64,000 nucleotides of DNA, from positions 22,604-86,603 of the forward strand of contig JASANG010001493.1 in assembly GCA_030248215.1 (NCBI GenBank), written 5' to 3'. Made by a program: the position numbers and the translations under genes. The notes below the pieces were generated by a model. That model saw only the letters and a program-made list of their open reading frames with translations, was not told the DNA's origin and ran no database searches. This DNA is from Enoplolaimus lenunculus (lineage: Eukaryota; Nematoda; Enoplea; Enoplida; Thoracostomopsidae). Of this stretch, positions 1 through 15,300 are shown piece after piece (positions within the stretch are counted from its first letter, which is position 1; the number at the start of each line of letters is the position of its first letter).

Positions 1-284
1 GCTCTCAGTTTCGGCTTACAAGTTAGGTTAGCATTTTAGGCTTATAGGAGGCTTAAGCTTACGTTTAGCATCAAGTTTATGTTTCAACTTAGGTTTAGGC
101 TTAAGCTTAGATTTATTTGGCAGATTCGTAATCATGGGCAGTATAATCGATATTGCAAGTAGATTGATTTTTAAGCGATAGCGTAACTTGAAGTGGCATT
201 TGCTTGAAACTTTAAGTATGGTAGTAATTATAAAGCTTAAAACCTTCTTTTAAAATGCAAAATCATTAAATAATATAAACTTAC

Positions 285-395
285 ATTTAGTGAACGGGCA
301 ACAAATATTGATTGCAGTTAAACATTGAAATCCAATTGGACAAAGTCCAGACACGCAGTTGCTGACGAATCCGCTTCCGTCTGGGCAACCAAATC
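285..395 (-). CDS. Cys-rich gene exon 17: Cys module 13 (last visible)
   Basis: Phase 1/1 (acceptor TGTTTCAG, donor GTAAGT). Module CPDGSGFVSNC, VSGLC, PIGFQC, NICC, PFTK. No stop codon, so the gene continues to the left of the window. Confidence 0.8.
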
Positions 396-3300
396 CTGAA
401 ACATTTTATTAAAGTTCGCGTGCACTGTAAATTTTATTGAGTTGATTTTAATTCAGAATGAGTTGAATCACTCAGTCTGAGTTAGGACTATCAGAACTCA
501 AAATTTTGGGTTGATTCAATTCATTCTGAGTTTAGTTAACTGACACATTCAAAGTCAACTTAACTCAGAGTGAGAATCAACTCAACTCAGAGTGAACTAA
601 TGTTTACTGATATTGATTCAGAAATAACCAAATCGCTAGCTGAATTGATTAATCAACTCATTAGAATTTACAGTAATGACTATTCTTAAACCGAAGAAGG
701 CCCGTAGCCAGCTCACCTTGTTCAGGGGGGTTAAAATTATTCAGGAGGGGCTAGGGGCATTCAAGGGTTTTTAATGATTGGAAACCAATGTTGACAATTT
801 TCTAGGGGGTGATACTTATTCCAGGGGGGCTGAGCCCCTCTGGCTCTTCTTCGCCTACTGGGCCAGAACCGAAACCTATGTGGCAAAATTTTACTTTACA
901 CATGTATTACGAAATAGGTAATAGCCCTTAATCGTCAGTAGACCGTGGGTTTGCAAACAAACCAACTGCGATGCTAAAATGAAATATTCCAGCAAATAAA
1001 AATAGCGTAGATTTGCCATACAAAATGAACAAAATTGGTAACTTTCATTCAGCGAATAGATGCTTGTAAATTTCAATAACTTGATTAATCAACTCAGCTG
1101 GCGAAATACTTCTTTCTGAGTTAATATCAGTAAAGATTAACTCACTCGGAGCTGAATTGATTTTCACTCCGAGTAGAGTTGATTCCAACTGAATAAATTA
1201 TCTCAAAATGAGAGCTGAATTAACTCAAAACTCTGAGCTCTAAAAGAGCTAATTCAGACTCAGTGATTCAAACTCATTCTGTACTAAAATCATCTCACTG
1301 GAATTTACAGTACACTGTAAATTCTGCTTATAGTTGATTAATCAGCTCAGAGAGCGAATTAGTTATTGCTGGTTTAGTTTCTGAGTTGAAAATAGTAAAC
1401 GTTAACTCGCTCTGAGTTGATTTAATTTCGGACGAGTTGATTAATTAGCTCAGAATGAGTTCATTCAATTCAGATTCTAAGTACTAAAAGACCTAATTCT
1501 GAGCTCAGTCTTCTGAGCGGATTCAACTTATTCTGAGTTAAAATCAACTCACTGCAATTTACAGTGTACGTCAAACGTAACGTGCCATGCTTTAACAATT
1601 TCGTACCTGTTCCGGTTGATCCAGTGATCAAATTGCCTAAAATAGCGTTATTTGTCGTCAGGCCAGTAATGCCCGGATTTGTGATGCCCAATCCGGTGAG
1701 ACCTGCGAAACCTCCGATAACATCCTGACAGCAAAGATTGCTCAGCTGATCGCAGACGAATCCTGCTGGGCATATGCCGGATTGACAATTCGATATTGCG
1801 GTGCCTCCGTTCGTACAGCCTCCTGTGAAAATTAATAAAATACTCAAATTAGTTGTAAAATAATAAAATGTTCAAATTCGTTGTAAAAAAATAATAAAAT
1901 ACTCAAATTAGTTGTAAATTAATAAAATGTTCAAATTCGTTGTAAAAAATAATAAAATACTCAAATTAGTTGTAAATTAATAAAATGTTCAAATTCGTTG
2001 TAAAACATAATAAAATACTCAAATTAGTTGTAAATTAATAAAATGTTCAAATTCGTTGTAAAATATAATAAAATACTCAAATTAGAGGTAAATTAATAAA
2101 ATGTTCAAATTCGTTGTAAAATATAATAAAATACTCAAATTAGTTGTAAAATAATAAAATGTTCAAATTCGTTGTAAAAAACAATAAAATACTTAAATTA
2201 GTTGTAAATTAATAAAATGTTCAAATTTGTTGTAAAAAATTAATAAAATACTCAAATTAGTTGTAAATTAATAAAATGTTCAAATTCGTTGTAAAAAAAT
2301 AATAAAATACTCAAATTAGTTGTAAAAAATAATAAAATACTCAAATTAGTTGTAAATTAATAAAATGTTCAAATTCATTGTAAAAAATAATAAAATACTC
2401 AAATTAGTTGTAAATTAATAAAATGTTCAAATTCGTTGTAAAAAAATAATAAAATACTCAAATTAGTTGTAAAAAATTAATAAAATACTCAAATTAGTGG
2501 TAAATTAATAAAATGTTCAAATTTGTTGTAAAAATTAATAAAATACTCAAATTAGTTGTAAAAGCATTAATTTTTGCAAATTTCAATTTATATCATTTAT
2601 TTATAAAATTCACAAAAGAATCCATAGAGACAAATGGTAGATAGACATCTCGGCCTATGTGTCGAAGCTTAAAGCTTTAGATATACATTTTGCTAAGGCT
2701 TAGGCTTAAGTATATGCTCATTCTTACACTTAGGGTTTATACTACTGTTGCGGTCTTGTTTTGTACATTGACCGATATCTCGATATTAAAATATATCCAT
2801 TTGTACAATGTAAAACTTTATAAGACATAATTAATAAAAAACATTAATTATTGGCAATTCACTATTTTTCACTAAATTTACGCATCGTCCACAATACTTT
2901 GTTTACGCTTTGTGGAAATAACCGATTACTGTTCAACATATGACGCAAAATGAAAAATTGCGTTTTAATTTTACGTTTCAATTAATTTCACTGTTAATTA
3001 ATATTCAATTCCACACTACGACTAAAAATTACTTAAATTTATTAGAGTGGTGCAGAAATGAATTTTGATTTTCCACACAGCGTAAGCTAATTATTGATAA
3101 TGATAATACATTATTTTGACGAGCACAACTTCCTTCAAATTTTTTTTCAAATAATAACAAAATCATTAATAAAATACTAATTTCACCAAAATTTCTTTCA
3201 CAAAAATTTCTATTTTTCTAATTTCAGTTTTACTTTCTGAAAATACTCGAAATTTTCTACTGAACCTGACGTCGAATACATCTGTTTGTACAACCATCTG

Positions 3301-6300
3301 GCTAAATTTAAAAAAACTGAATATCTGAATATACCAGTTATACTATTTTTTAAGACTTGATTCTTTTTTATTAAATTCTTCTTAAACAGTGGCACGCCGA
3401 GAATACGAGAAGTTCTCATTAATGCAACTTCCACAATAACATGCGTACACCAGGTGAGGATGCTGAAGCAAAATAAATGCTTCAGTGTTTATTACACTAC
3501 TTCCTCTAAAGTGACCAGGTGTACATATGTTGTTGCGGAAGTTGCATAAAGTCAATGTAATGTTTTCCAAATCAAGAAAACGTTGAAAATTTTCCAAGTG
3601 AATACATCATAGGCTCTCTTTCGATTAATAGTTAAATTTAATTTTTTTACTCGGTATGCCAAATTTTAATACCTGTCGTTCCAATCCCAATTCCAGTTCC
3701 TGTTCCGGTGACAGGGCAACAGTACTGTCCGGCGGTGCAAACTTCTCCTGTAGGACAAATTCCATTGATACATGTTGACGTTGGCGTTAGACCGTTAGGG
3801 CACACGGGATTTGAAATACCTTAAAATTTCAATTTTTCAATTTAGTTCATGAAAGGTCAAATATTTAATATAGGTACAACATGCGAACACATATAAAGCT
3901 TTTTTTGGTGTGACCGTCTATCACACTACCTCCTCAAGAGTTACCTGATGTGCACAATTTGTGTAAGGAATAAACCTGGGTAAGCTTATATTATACGAGC
4001 ATGTGATTGATAGATACTGCCTGTTCCCATCTGTGCGTATTTGCATTATAATTTCGAGGGCCATAACTTCTAAAATGTTGGTCACACAGCCATAAAAATG
4101 GTACCGTTGAATTCAGTTCGTCGAGATCTATAGGATGGGCCACTTTTGATCAAAATCCTAGAGGGGTCCAAATTCCGTACCTCCGCCGAATTAGCTACAA
4201 TACGCTGATGTTTCTTACTAAATCGAGGTCGTAAATATTTTGGTGCAAAGCTATGTTTTTGTTTGAAGTGCTTTGGTCCAGTTTCCAGTGCCGGCGGAAG
4301 CGCCCCCCAACCCCCAATTGAAGAGGCCGCCACCCTCGAAGGCCCCATTTTGGCAAACAAAAATTTTTTCTCGGACCCCGAAATTATAGAGCTGTGAAAC
4401 ATTTAATTTGAGCCTCCTCTCGGACCTGTTCTAAAGCCAAACAATCCTAACGCCGGCGCTGCCAACCTCAGCCACAGACCCTAGAAATCTTAGCGCTTAC
4501 GCTTCACTATTTGTCATACCTGTTCCAACGCCTACAGGATTAATGATCCCGAATGTTCCAATAGGTCCCGGTTGTATCACTCCGGTTACCGCTTGTTGTG
4601 GACAACACAAATTGTTGATGCAAATTTCGCCAAACGAACAAATCCCGTTGACACATGAACCGCTTGAAGATCCACCACTGTCACATTGACCTAAAACCAG
4701 AAACCGTATTCTCTGCTGTGTGTAGCACCATTTTAGCCGTACTTACGCAGTTCAGGATCAAGACAATTCGTCGCCCGACAACTCGTCGACCGAAAACTTG
4801 TATTCCGAAACATCGTTGACTCAACTATTCATCGTCCATCATTATACTTAGGTTTAGGCTCAGAATTACGCTTTAAATTATGCTTAAATTGTTACCTAAA
4901 TTTCATTCTGGTATAGTACATATCACCGTTCATGTAACAGATGCTCAAACAGAGTTAATTTTGGCCGCTGTGAAGTTTAGAAAATTATATACAAATGATA
5001 ATCAAATCTTGAAACCAGAAAATTTAGTGGCTTGGAACAAGGGTGTCAACGGCTAATGTTACTTACTATAAGGGGCGTAACAGTAGATTAAACGTATTCC
5101 TAAGCCTAAGCCTAAGCGCAAGCATTGCAAAAGCGTATTCCTAAGCGTAAGGCTAAGCCTAACTCTAAGCCTAAGCCTAAGCCTAAGCCTAACCAAAAAA
5201 TGTAATCTAGAATCTAAACCTACTCTTTTATGGACCCACCAGAAACCTGGATGCCTCTTAAAGTAACATGGGCCGTGTCAATGGATGATAGATGCTACAC
5301 ACTTTTGAGACTACGACGAGGACAGCCTTTATATTATTTAAATATGATATTTATATTTAAACTTCTATTCGTTAATTTGAATTAAATTTTTGTTCATAGC
5401 ATTCGCATTTTAATAGCAGTCGTGCCAAAATTTTAATTTAAAAATGTTGGAGGCAGATGGGGTAAAAGATTTTAGGCAGGGCAAAACCAACTAGCGGCGG
5501 ATACAGACATTTCTGACGGGGAGCAGGCTGGCAAAACTTATTAAACGGCTATTTTTACTGTATACAATATATGTGCCAATATTTTGACGGGCAAAATTGT
5601 AAAGTAGCGACATTACCATTTTATCGTAATTTTTCTAACGGCGCCTGTACGCGCACTCCTACCGCCTCTCTGGATCCGCCAATGAAACCAACTTTTTCTC
5701 CAAAATTTAGCGAAAATTTATCTCATACGCATACGGTACTTTCAAGGTTGACTTACCGTAAACCGGTCCAATCGGATTTACTATAGTTCCGGTTCCTGTC
5801 GCACCGCCGGAACCGCAGCAAAATTGTCCGTTTACACACTGATAGCCAAAAGCGCATAAACCATTGATACACGGACCCAGCGAATCACCACCGCCTGGAC
5901 ACGCTAAAATTAAGTCACCAGATCTTAAACCTGTCAAAATAAACTCCAACTTAGTTCCTAAGCCTAAGCCTAAGCGTGACTATACCTAAACTGGCAAATT
6001 TGAACTAAAATAAATTTCATTTAGACTCGTAACAAAACTATAAAGGGCCAATACTTTAACAGGCGTGTCAGTAAGTTAAGCGTATTCCTAAGCGTAAGCC
6101 AGAGACTTAGCGTTGCAAAAATGAGTTCTTAAGCCTCCATGATTTTACCTAAACTGGCATAATTTGGTTATAGCTCAGACGGTGCGATATATCACTGCTC
6201 ACCAAAAAGTATTTCTAAATTAATTTACAAAAGTATTTTCTGTGTCAAATCTGAAAAGTTTTTCTAGTATTTAAGACAATTTTTCTAAAAATAACTGGAA

Positions 6301-9300
6301 CACGTTTATTTTTAGACTTTATTTCAAAACTTTTTTGAAAACTTTTCTGTTATATAAGAAATACTTTTCAAGTTGCACGTTGCTAATCATATTTCTTAAA
6401 TGTAACAAATTTTTTCTTAAATATCAGAAATATTATTTTGAGTGATTGCACTTGTCACATATTTTACTGCAAAGCTTTAGTTTCCGTAGGTTAAGAAAGC
6501 GAATGCACCTTGCTAATTATATTTCTTAAATGTAAGAAATTTTTTTGTTAAATATCAGAAATATTATTTTAAGTGATGGCACCTGTCTCATATTTTACCG
6601 TAGAACTTTAGTTGTCGTAGGTTACAAAAGAGAACGCTAAAAAATAGAAAAAACCACCAAAAACAGGGGCTGAACTGAAATGTTAATTTCAGAGAATTTA
6701 CAAAATTTTTGATTTTAAAATAAAAACATTTTTAGAATAAAAATAAAAGACACTTACCTGTGCCTGCGACTGCGCGACAACAAAGGTTTTGTGGTACAAC
6801 ACATTGAAATCCGGCGTTACATAATCCGTTTATGCATGGACCTTCGGCGACGGCGTTGTTCGGGCAACGATCTATAAAAAATGGCAAAAACGAAAATTTT
6901 ATACTTTTTTGAAAATTGTACACACGCAGAGATTGGAGTCCAAAACCATGAAAAAATGTTTGCTTACGATTTGTGGTTATTGACATTTAATCCTCAAGCT
7001 TTGCGAAAACACACCACAAACAGTTTATTATCAAAATAAAAGTTAATTGCAAAAACACTCATGTCGAAATAACAATTTTTCAAAGACAAAGTTTCCAATA
7101 TTTAAATGATTAGGCATAACTTGCAACAAAACAGTAAAAATTTCATTTCCTGCATCTCTGAATGTAGGAACAGGAGCAAAAAGAGGAATTGAATTTTTGC
7201 AGAAATTCCAGCCGGAACCGGAATTCAGTAGACCTTAATATATATTGAAGCGTATAACGGTTAGCAAATACAGATCCACAGAGACAAATCATGAACTCAA
7301 CTGTTACTTAGTCGTATCACCGACCAGTATCCCAGGGACCAGACTGAGAACTTAGGTATGCTAAAATAGCATCCATTAAAAAGATTTGGCCTCAAAAATC
7401 ACAGTTTCAAGATACCCGGCACATGTATAAACCTATTTGCCGTAGTATAAAAGAAAAATTACCTCTTATACAAAATGAAATATTTTAGTCACTAAATGTA
7501 TATTTAGTTTCAAGTTACACACTTTTGTTTATTTTTAGTACCAAATGTTTGTTGTCGTTTGCCGAACAAAATACCGAACAGTAAATAGCGCCGCAACTCC
7601 GATTACTATTTATTTTAACTGGTCAATGCGGTTGCAAATTTGCGACCTTAAAACGTTTTTCCCAAAAGTTTTTAGTCCAGAAAACTGCGCAATATTTTTT
7701 GTGTAGTCTATTTTCTATATATATGTTGTTCCTTGTTTATATATGAAACATTCATTACAACAGCTAAAACTCTGCACAAAATACGTATGTGGGGTGTTCC
7801 GGTATTAATAACACTAGTACACATAGTTGCATACATGTGCAACTGGACTAATAAGGCTTTTCGGGCCCTACGCTAAATTGTTGCCTCGGCCGTCATATTA
7901 AGGGAACGAAATTAAAAAAACTGTTTTTTGAAAAGCTGTACTGCTTTGCAGATATATAAAACACATCAGAAACGCGCCGCAACTCCGATTACTATTTATT
8001 TTAACTGCTCAATGTGGTTGCAAATTTTTGACCTTAAAACGTTAGTCTATTTTCTATATATATGTTGTTTCTTGTTTATATATGAAACATTCATTACAAC
8101 AGCTGGAACTCTGCACAAAATACGTATGTGGGGTGTTCCAGTATTAATAACACTAGTACACATAGTTGCATACATGTGCAACTGGACTAAGGCTTTTCGG
8201 GCCCTACGCTAAATTGTTGCCTCGGCCGTCATATTACGTGAACGAAATTAAAAAAACTGTTTTTTGAAAAGCTGTACTGCTTTGCAGATATATAAAACAC
8301 ATCAGAAACGACAGGTATTCTCAATTCATACAATCGTAATTGCGTATGTGACAGAAATAAAAATTTATTTGAAACTCTGCCACAAATATGTATGTGGGGC
8401 GTTCCAGCTTTAATATATATAGATAGATTTTATGAAACGTATTCCAATCGCAAAAACGAGAAAGACGTCGATTAGGTTCAGACACATAAATTTTGTCTCG
8501 TGACAGCTAAATAGGGTATTACGAAAGAAGGCTAAAACGAACACAAGACCGGATAGTTTGAAGTCATCTCTAAAATGTTTGGCGAGACGAGAAAAGCTGC
8601 GTGTTTACAGGCTTTAGAATAATTTTCTGGTTCAAAAGTTTCAAAAATGTTTTATTTTTCTGCAAACACAATTCAGGCGTGCAAATATTCACCACCGGGC
8701 TTTCTGGTATTTTAAACAAAGAAATAACGGATGCATTGGAATTTTTAAGATTTTGCATGAATTTCGCAAGCTTTGCTTCATTTCGAATTGCAGTGTATAT
8801 GTAATATAACATTGTAAGATATATGTTATTTATAGTAATTTTGAGCGTAAAATTAACGAAACTTTAAAATTTTACAAAACCCGATGAATATTTGTACGCC
8901 TCAATTGTATTGGTAGAAAAATAAAACATCTTTGAAACTTTTTTATACTTTAATATCGATTTTCTGCTTCCGTTTCCATTATGCAAATTCCACAATGTCA
9001 TGCGTACACTGGGTGAATTTGAGGGGGTAGTATGCAACGCACAAACGCCAAAAACGCTTCAGTGTTCATCATACTATTCTTCAAAAGTCACCTGGTGTAC
9101 GCATGATATTGTGGAAGTTGTGTTACTTTTATCACTACCCGTATCCGTTTCCGTCTCCGGTACTGTTACACTGTTACTGTCCGCTCCCCCCTGCTTAAAA
9201 GCAAGCAAAATATAGCTGCAAATGTACTGTCATCTTTGTTTACGTCGCATTTTCGATAGCTTACAAATAAACTATTTTGTGCTTTATCGCTAAATTAGCT

Positions 9301-12300
9301 ACACATCTGGTGCATTTCTCTAATGTTTTTCTACAAGTTATGATGTTTAAATAAGGTAGCCACGCGGTTTACGGATACCGGAACAACAGCAAACGTAGTT
9401 CATTTACTTCCGATTTCAAGCTTACTTGATTGTCCGCAGCATAGATAATTTTCACAGGTGTAACCAAGACCACAGTATCCATTGATACACTGTGCCACTG
9501 CTGGTGTACCATCGGAACAGGTATCTAAAACAAAAAAAAACCAAATGAGATTTTTATATTAGAAGATTTCTTAGCTAATATATCGAACACGGCCGTAGCA
9601 GTAGTGTAAAATTCGTAAGCCTAAGCAATAAATAGTCTAAGGCTTAAACTTACTGTATTGCTGTTCCGCTGAAAAAACGATTTGCACCTGATCGTTACAT
9701 GGGACAATTTCTTTCAATAAACAAAAATTTCGAAAATAGCTTAAATATATTTCTGGTTCAGCGTATGTCGTTTGTAGATCCCTAAACATCAAGCGTTAAG
9801 CCTAAATCTAAGCTTTATCCTGAGCCTAAGACTAAACAAAAGTTAAGCAGCTTAGGATTAGTCTACAAGCGAAAATCATATTTTTGATTTAAAAACGGAA
9901 ATCTAAGGAATTTACTAAATTTATTAACACAGATATTAATATTAAATGTGGAGTTATATCCATGTCGAAAAACACACTGTTGCAACGAACGCTTTCGCAG
10001 TAAGTTTGACGGATGTTTTGGCGCATGTATACAACAGGGCCGGAACAGTAGTAAAGCATATTCCTAAGCCTAAGCCAAAGGTAAGCCTAAGCCTTAGCCT
10101 AAGCAGCGCATGGATGAGCCTATTCCTAAGTCTAAGCCTAAGCAATAAATTAGTCAAAACTTAAACTGACTCTATTATAGCCCGTCCGGAAAACGATCCG
10201 GACCTGTTCTATACATGGGCCGATGTTTTAATAAAGAAACTTAAATTTTGCCTTAATTCTCAAACGAGTGTTACTGTGTGCCCTCCCGAGAAATTCTTGA
10301 CTATATCAACTACTCTGAACTAGAAAACAGGCGTTCGATAGCGCTTCAATATCCCACAAAGGCAATCCCATCATCAGTCCGGAGCAGCCAACCCCCTATA
10401 GAGATGGCTGACTGCGCATAGCTAAGTAACCATTTAATACACCATCTATCCCGTATTTTCGTCAAGGTGTGTTGAACATGCTGGACTTAAATAATTGTTC
10501 AATTGTCAACTTACCTAAAACAAATTATTGTCGTTTATTTTAAACAGATACACGCAGTTGAAACTAATTTTCCCACGAGTTTATATTTTTCTAACGGGTT
10601 TAAATTTTTCCCACGAGTTTAAAATTTTCCCACAAGTTTTAAATTTTCCCACGACTTAAAAAATTTTCCCACGATGAATATTTCAGCCAACATCGTACAA
10701 TTCAACTCGACAACTACGACGAAATTTTGTCACGGCTAACACCGTTGGGTCGTTATCAAATACTGCTCGCGTTATGGCTTCAGTTTACCTGCGTCCTGTA
10801 CGGAAGTCAAATTAAATTTATGATACTCGCAGGGTTAAACGCTCAACTGGTGCCATGTCAATTCAATTCAACTGCAGATTACAGAAATTCAAGCTCAGTT
10901 GAAATTTCTCCAGTTGAAATAGCACAAATCGCTCTCAAATTGAGCACAAATCGAACTGAACCGCTTGATTCAAGAGATGACACTGGTAGACCGATGAAGC
11001 ATCATATCTTCGAACTTGGATTTGAAAATGTATGGTACAAAAATTGGTTAGCTTCAAAATACACCTGTATAGATTTCCGGGGGGGAGACGCAAACGCACT
11101 GGTGATCACCCGTTTGGCCATCTTTGCCCCGTTAACCCAAACATTTTTACAGGTTAAAAATTTTTTCACAATTTTATCAACCGCCTTACCTCCAATCTTC
11201 TAATCCCCTCTGCAACTAATTCTTGGCAGCTGACCCGGGGCTGTGAAATGTACCGCATGAGACGTGCAGTGCCAAACCCTTCAAAATACAGGCAAAAAGG
11301 ATGGTACACCGAGCATATCTGGTCCACCCCTCAAAATTCTTCGAGGGATGACTTACAGAATTTAGAATTACAATACTGCTTTGTAGAGGTCAAAATTGTT
11401 TCTCATATATTTATATTATTGTTATTATCACGAACAGGTGCTCTATGTTATATATCGTTTAACATATTTCAGATTGCAAAAGCGTCAAAAATTAATGGCA
11501 AAATGATTCAAGAGCGGCCGCCTAACATCAGCTTACAATTAGCTGAAGTTTCACCGATGCTGTGTATAAATGACGATGTTCCGTTTCGATCTATTGCACT
11601 CGACTGGAATTTAGCAGGTAAGACAGGGTTTCAAACTTAGATTTCGTACCGAGACACCTAACGTTTAGCTTATATGTATTTTGACATTTTAATAATATTA
11701 GCAATGGCGGATCCAAAGGGGGGGCACCCCGGCCGTGGCCCCCCCAACAGCATCTCGACAAAAATTATATACTGTCAGTTGCTGTTCTCGCTGTTTATTT
11801 CTCTGTTTTATACACAACAGTATAAGCAGCTTATAATACGCCCCCTCTTATTCCCCCTCTTATTTGGGACACTACAGTATGCGTCAAAAATAAGTTTGTT
11901 ACCTGTGAAATTTTGCCCCCCCCCCATTTTGAGATCCTGGATCCGCCACTGAATATTAGTAATCCGTAGTCGCACAGATGTGCAACTCTCATACAATACA
12001 CGGTGGACTCCGGGATCCACCATCCACCGAAAAACATACGCGTCGCTAATTGATGTCTCCTTAAGACAATATACAGATTACATACATGTGAAAAAAATAT
12101 ATTCATAAAACAAACAGGCTTTGTCTTATAGAATAACAACTTAAAAAAGTAAATAACAATCTTCTATCTTCACAATTTTTCATTTAAAAGTATAGAAGAA
12201 AATTTGCATACGGCCATTATGGATATATAAATCTGCTGGAACTCTGCCCAAAATACGTATGTGTGGTGTTTCACCTTTAATATATAGATATACTTAATAT

Positions 12301-15300
12301 TTTAAATTCTTTCATGACCCGAATAAGAGGCGAGTTGTAATACGAAATGTACCATACATTGTAAGCCCAAAACAATAGTATGCGACACTTCTAACTAGAG
12401 TCTGTAAAAACGGATTGAGTCCAAAATTCCTAATTACAAACCATAATTGTCCAATCATCCGTAATTATAGTACGTAAGGTTCCTGGACCAAATAAAATTC
12501 CCAGTTTGATTTCGTAAACATCACTTAACCGGCCGCATCATTGAATCAGAGCGATACGCGTACATCGGTAAAGAACAAAAATAGCAAGTGTGATTCAGGC
12601 TTGAATAGGTGCCCAATAATCATTCTATGTGTCTTTTGACTCTTAGATGGTTTAGGAAATATTGGATTCCTCGCCAAATCGCCTTCTGTTTATCGGTTTG
12701 ACCCTACCTCCCTGATTGAGTCTTCGTGAACCTAATCATTCCGTCGTCCCGGAGCAAACTACCAAAAATACACTATTCAATTATCAATTAGGTACTTGAA
12801 TTAATAACGTTAGATCGCTACGATACGTATAATTTTGGCAATTTTTCCAGCGGAATGTTTATACGCTTATATCGACGGATTTTGACCAAATCCAAGCCAT
12901 TTCGTCAGAGACAATTGTATGCAACCACTTTGACTAGTACAGAATTGATTTTTACTGCCAGATTTGTTGTTTTTTTAGGTGATAATCATTCAATAGTACC
13001 AGCGATTATTACACTTCAAATGGTTGGCGTTTTGGTGGGTTCGCTAATTTTTGGTCCTTTATCGGACCGATTTGGACGTCGAACGATGTGTCTGGTGCTA
13101 CTGGTATCGTGTTGTACGGTCGGAACCGTATCAGGATTTTCTACAAATTGGATTCAATTAGCAGTTGGTCGGTTTGTTGTTGGCGCTATTGTTGGCGGTT
13201 TATTACCGGTGTCGTTTGTGTATATTTCCGAAGTTTTAGTATCAAACGCACGTATACTGTTCACTTCGTTGCAGTGGCCTATAAATTATTTGATATTTGC
13301 CGCAATGGGCGCCGTCGCTGGTAACTGGAGAACGCTGAGGTACGAAACGACTGCGCTTCTTGGCAGAGAGGGGATATCGGATTCACAACTGGATAAGTAT
13401 TACCCCCTTTGTAGTGATGGTACAATTAGAAAATTATGCAACGCATACCTCTGTTGAAAATTGTGTTTGGCACTCAAACTTGTTCCAAGAGCTGTTGCGA
13501 TCCGATAAACTATTGCCAAACCTTTCGCCGTTGCGTTGATATCACAATTATGGTAAAATATTTAAACATGGTGTACACAAATTATTGTGGAAGATGCATA
13601 AAACAGTGCGGACGAAATCAGTGGTAAATTGCACCACAAATATATTCAAGTCTAAAATGGTTAAATTAATGAAAAATTTCAGTGTATTTCAAAACCATAA
13701 CCACAAAACATTAATTTTGACCATTTTAACGTGTGTCCAACGCTTCTACGCGTATTTGATTACGTAAAATGTGACGGACGGGTCTGACAGAATCAGTGCA
13801 AAATCACAATGAGTTTTATAGTATGATTTCAAGTTTTTCGTACCAAAATGTGTTTTGCAAGAAATTTTACTTAGTCAATGTGTTTCGGGGAGTCTTTGGT
13901 GTGAAGGAAAGTGCTGTACACTGTAAATTCCAATGAGTTAATTAATTAACTCAGACGGAAAGTTAATTATTTCTGAGTTAATAACAGAACACTTTAACTC
14001 ACTCTGAGTTGACTTGATTCTCACTGTGAGTTGAGTTGAATCTGGGTGAGTTGATTAATTCACTCAGAATGAATTGAATCAACTCAAAATTCTGAGTTCT
14101 GATAGTCCTAACTCAGATTGAGTGATTCAACTCATTCTGAGTTAAAATCAACTCACTCAAATTTACAGTGTAGTGACCCGAATAAAGAGGGAGGGACTAA
14201 TATTTATTGAGCTTCTCCAGAGGGAACCCCTCTGATACTCGGTTACTTTAGTGACCCGAATAAGACGGGGGACTGGTATTTATTTGGCCTCTCCAGACCA
14301 CCCCTTGTTATTCGGTTACGGACTGTTATTTACTTTTAGCAGGCGCTCTGCCGCCCTTCGTTACTGATATATCCGGTACTGCAATTATCCGTTGAATTAA
14401 ACGTTTATTTGTATCGTGTCAATAGCTTGAGCGCTAATGCAACGTTAGTTAAGAATGTACTTTCAAAACTAAGTATGCTTTAAAGTTTCGAACTCAAATT
14501 ATTTGCCTCTGGAGTCATTTATGTCCTAAAATTAGTGTTAATTGACATTTATGGACTCTAATTAGGGTTTATGGACTCTATCCGCTTACGGATTCTTATT
14601 AAGGATACGGACTCCAATTGATTCGGACTCAAAATGGAGACCCCACCATTTATTACCCCTCCCCTCTGATTCGGGTCAATACAGTACGGACTGTTATTTA
14701 TTTTTAACCCGCCCTCCGCCACTCTTCGTTACAGACATATCCAGTTTAGCAATTATCCGTTGAATTAAACGTTTGTCTTGTATCAAAATCTTGAGCGATA
14801 ATGCAAGGTTAAACTTAGGAATGTACTATGAAAACTAAAGCATGCTTTAAGGTCTAGAACTAAACTTTATTTGATCCTGGAGTCATTTATGCCCTAAAAT
14901 TAGGGTTAATTGACATTTATCGACTCTAATTAGGTTTTTGGACTCTATCCGCTTACGGACTCTTGTTAGGGATACGGACTCCAATTGATTGGTACTCAAA
15001 ATGGGGACCTCCTCTCATTGCCCCCTCTTATTCGGGTCACTACGGTATTAAACAGGTACTCTATAAAAAGGATTTTATCCTTATTTTATAGTTTCGTAAT
15101 TAATATCGCCGCGGTGCCGCCATTCTTAATTCTGATATTTTGGTTGTACGAAAGTCCAAAATGGCTTCTGGCCACGGGGCGAACCCGACAAGCTCGTCAG
15201 GTGATAATAGCGATCGCGTATCGAAATCGTGTCCCTCCCTCGAACGTTATTGGACTTGTTGGAGATGATACCCGAAATCGATTGATCAGCGCTTCAACTG

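Noticed and set aside
4741-4850. Extra exon of the Cys-rich gene before a GTAAGT-like site
   Set aside because: No Cys module and the sequence resembles a dispersed repeat also seen near 20630.
5571-5786. Open frame antisense to Cys exon 13
   Set aside because: Overlaps a clear exon on the other strand and shows no domain.
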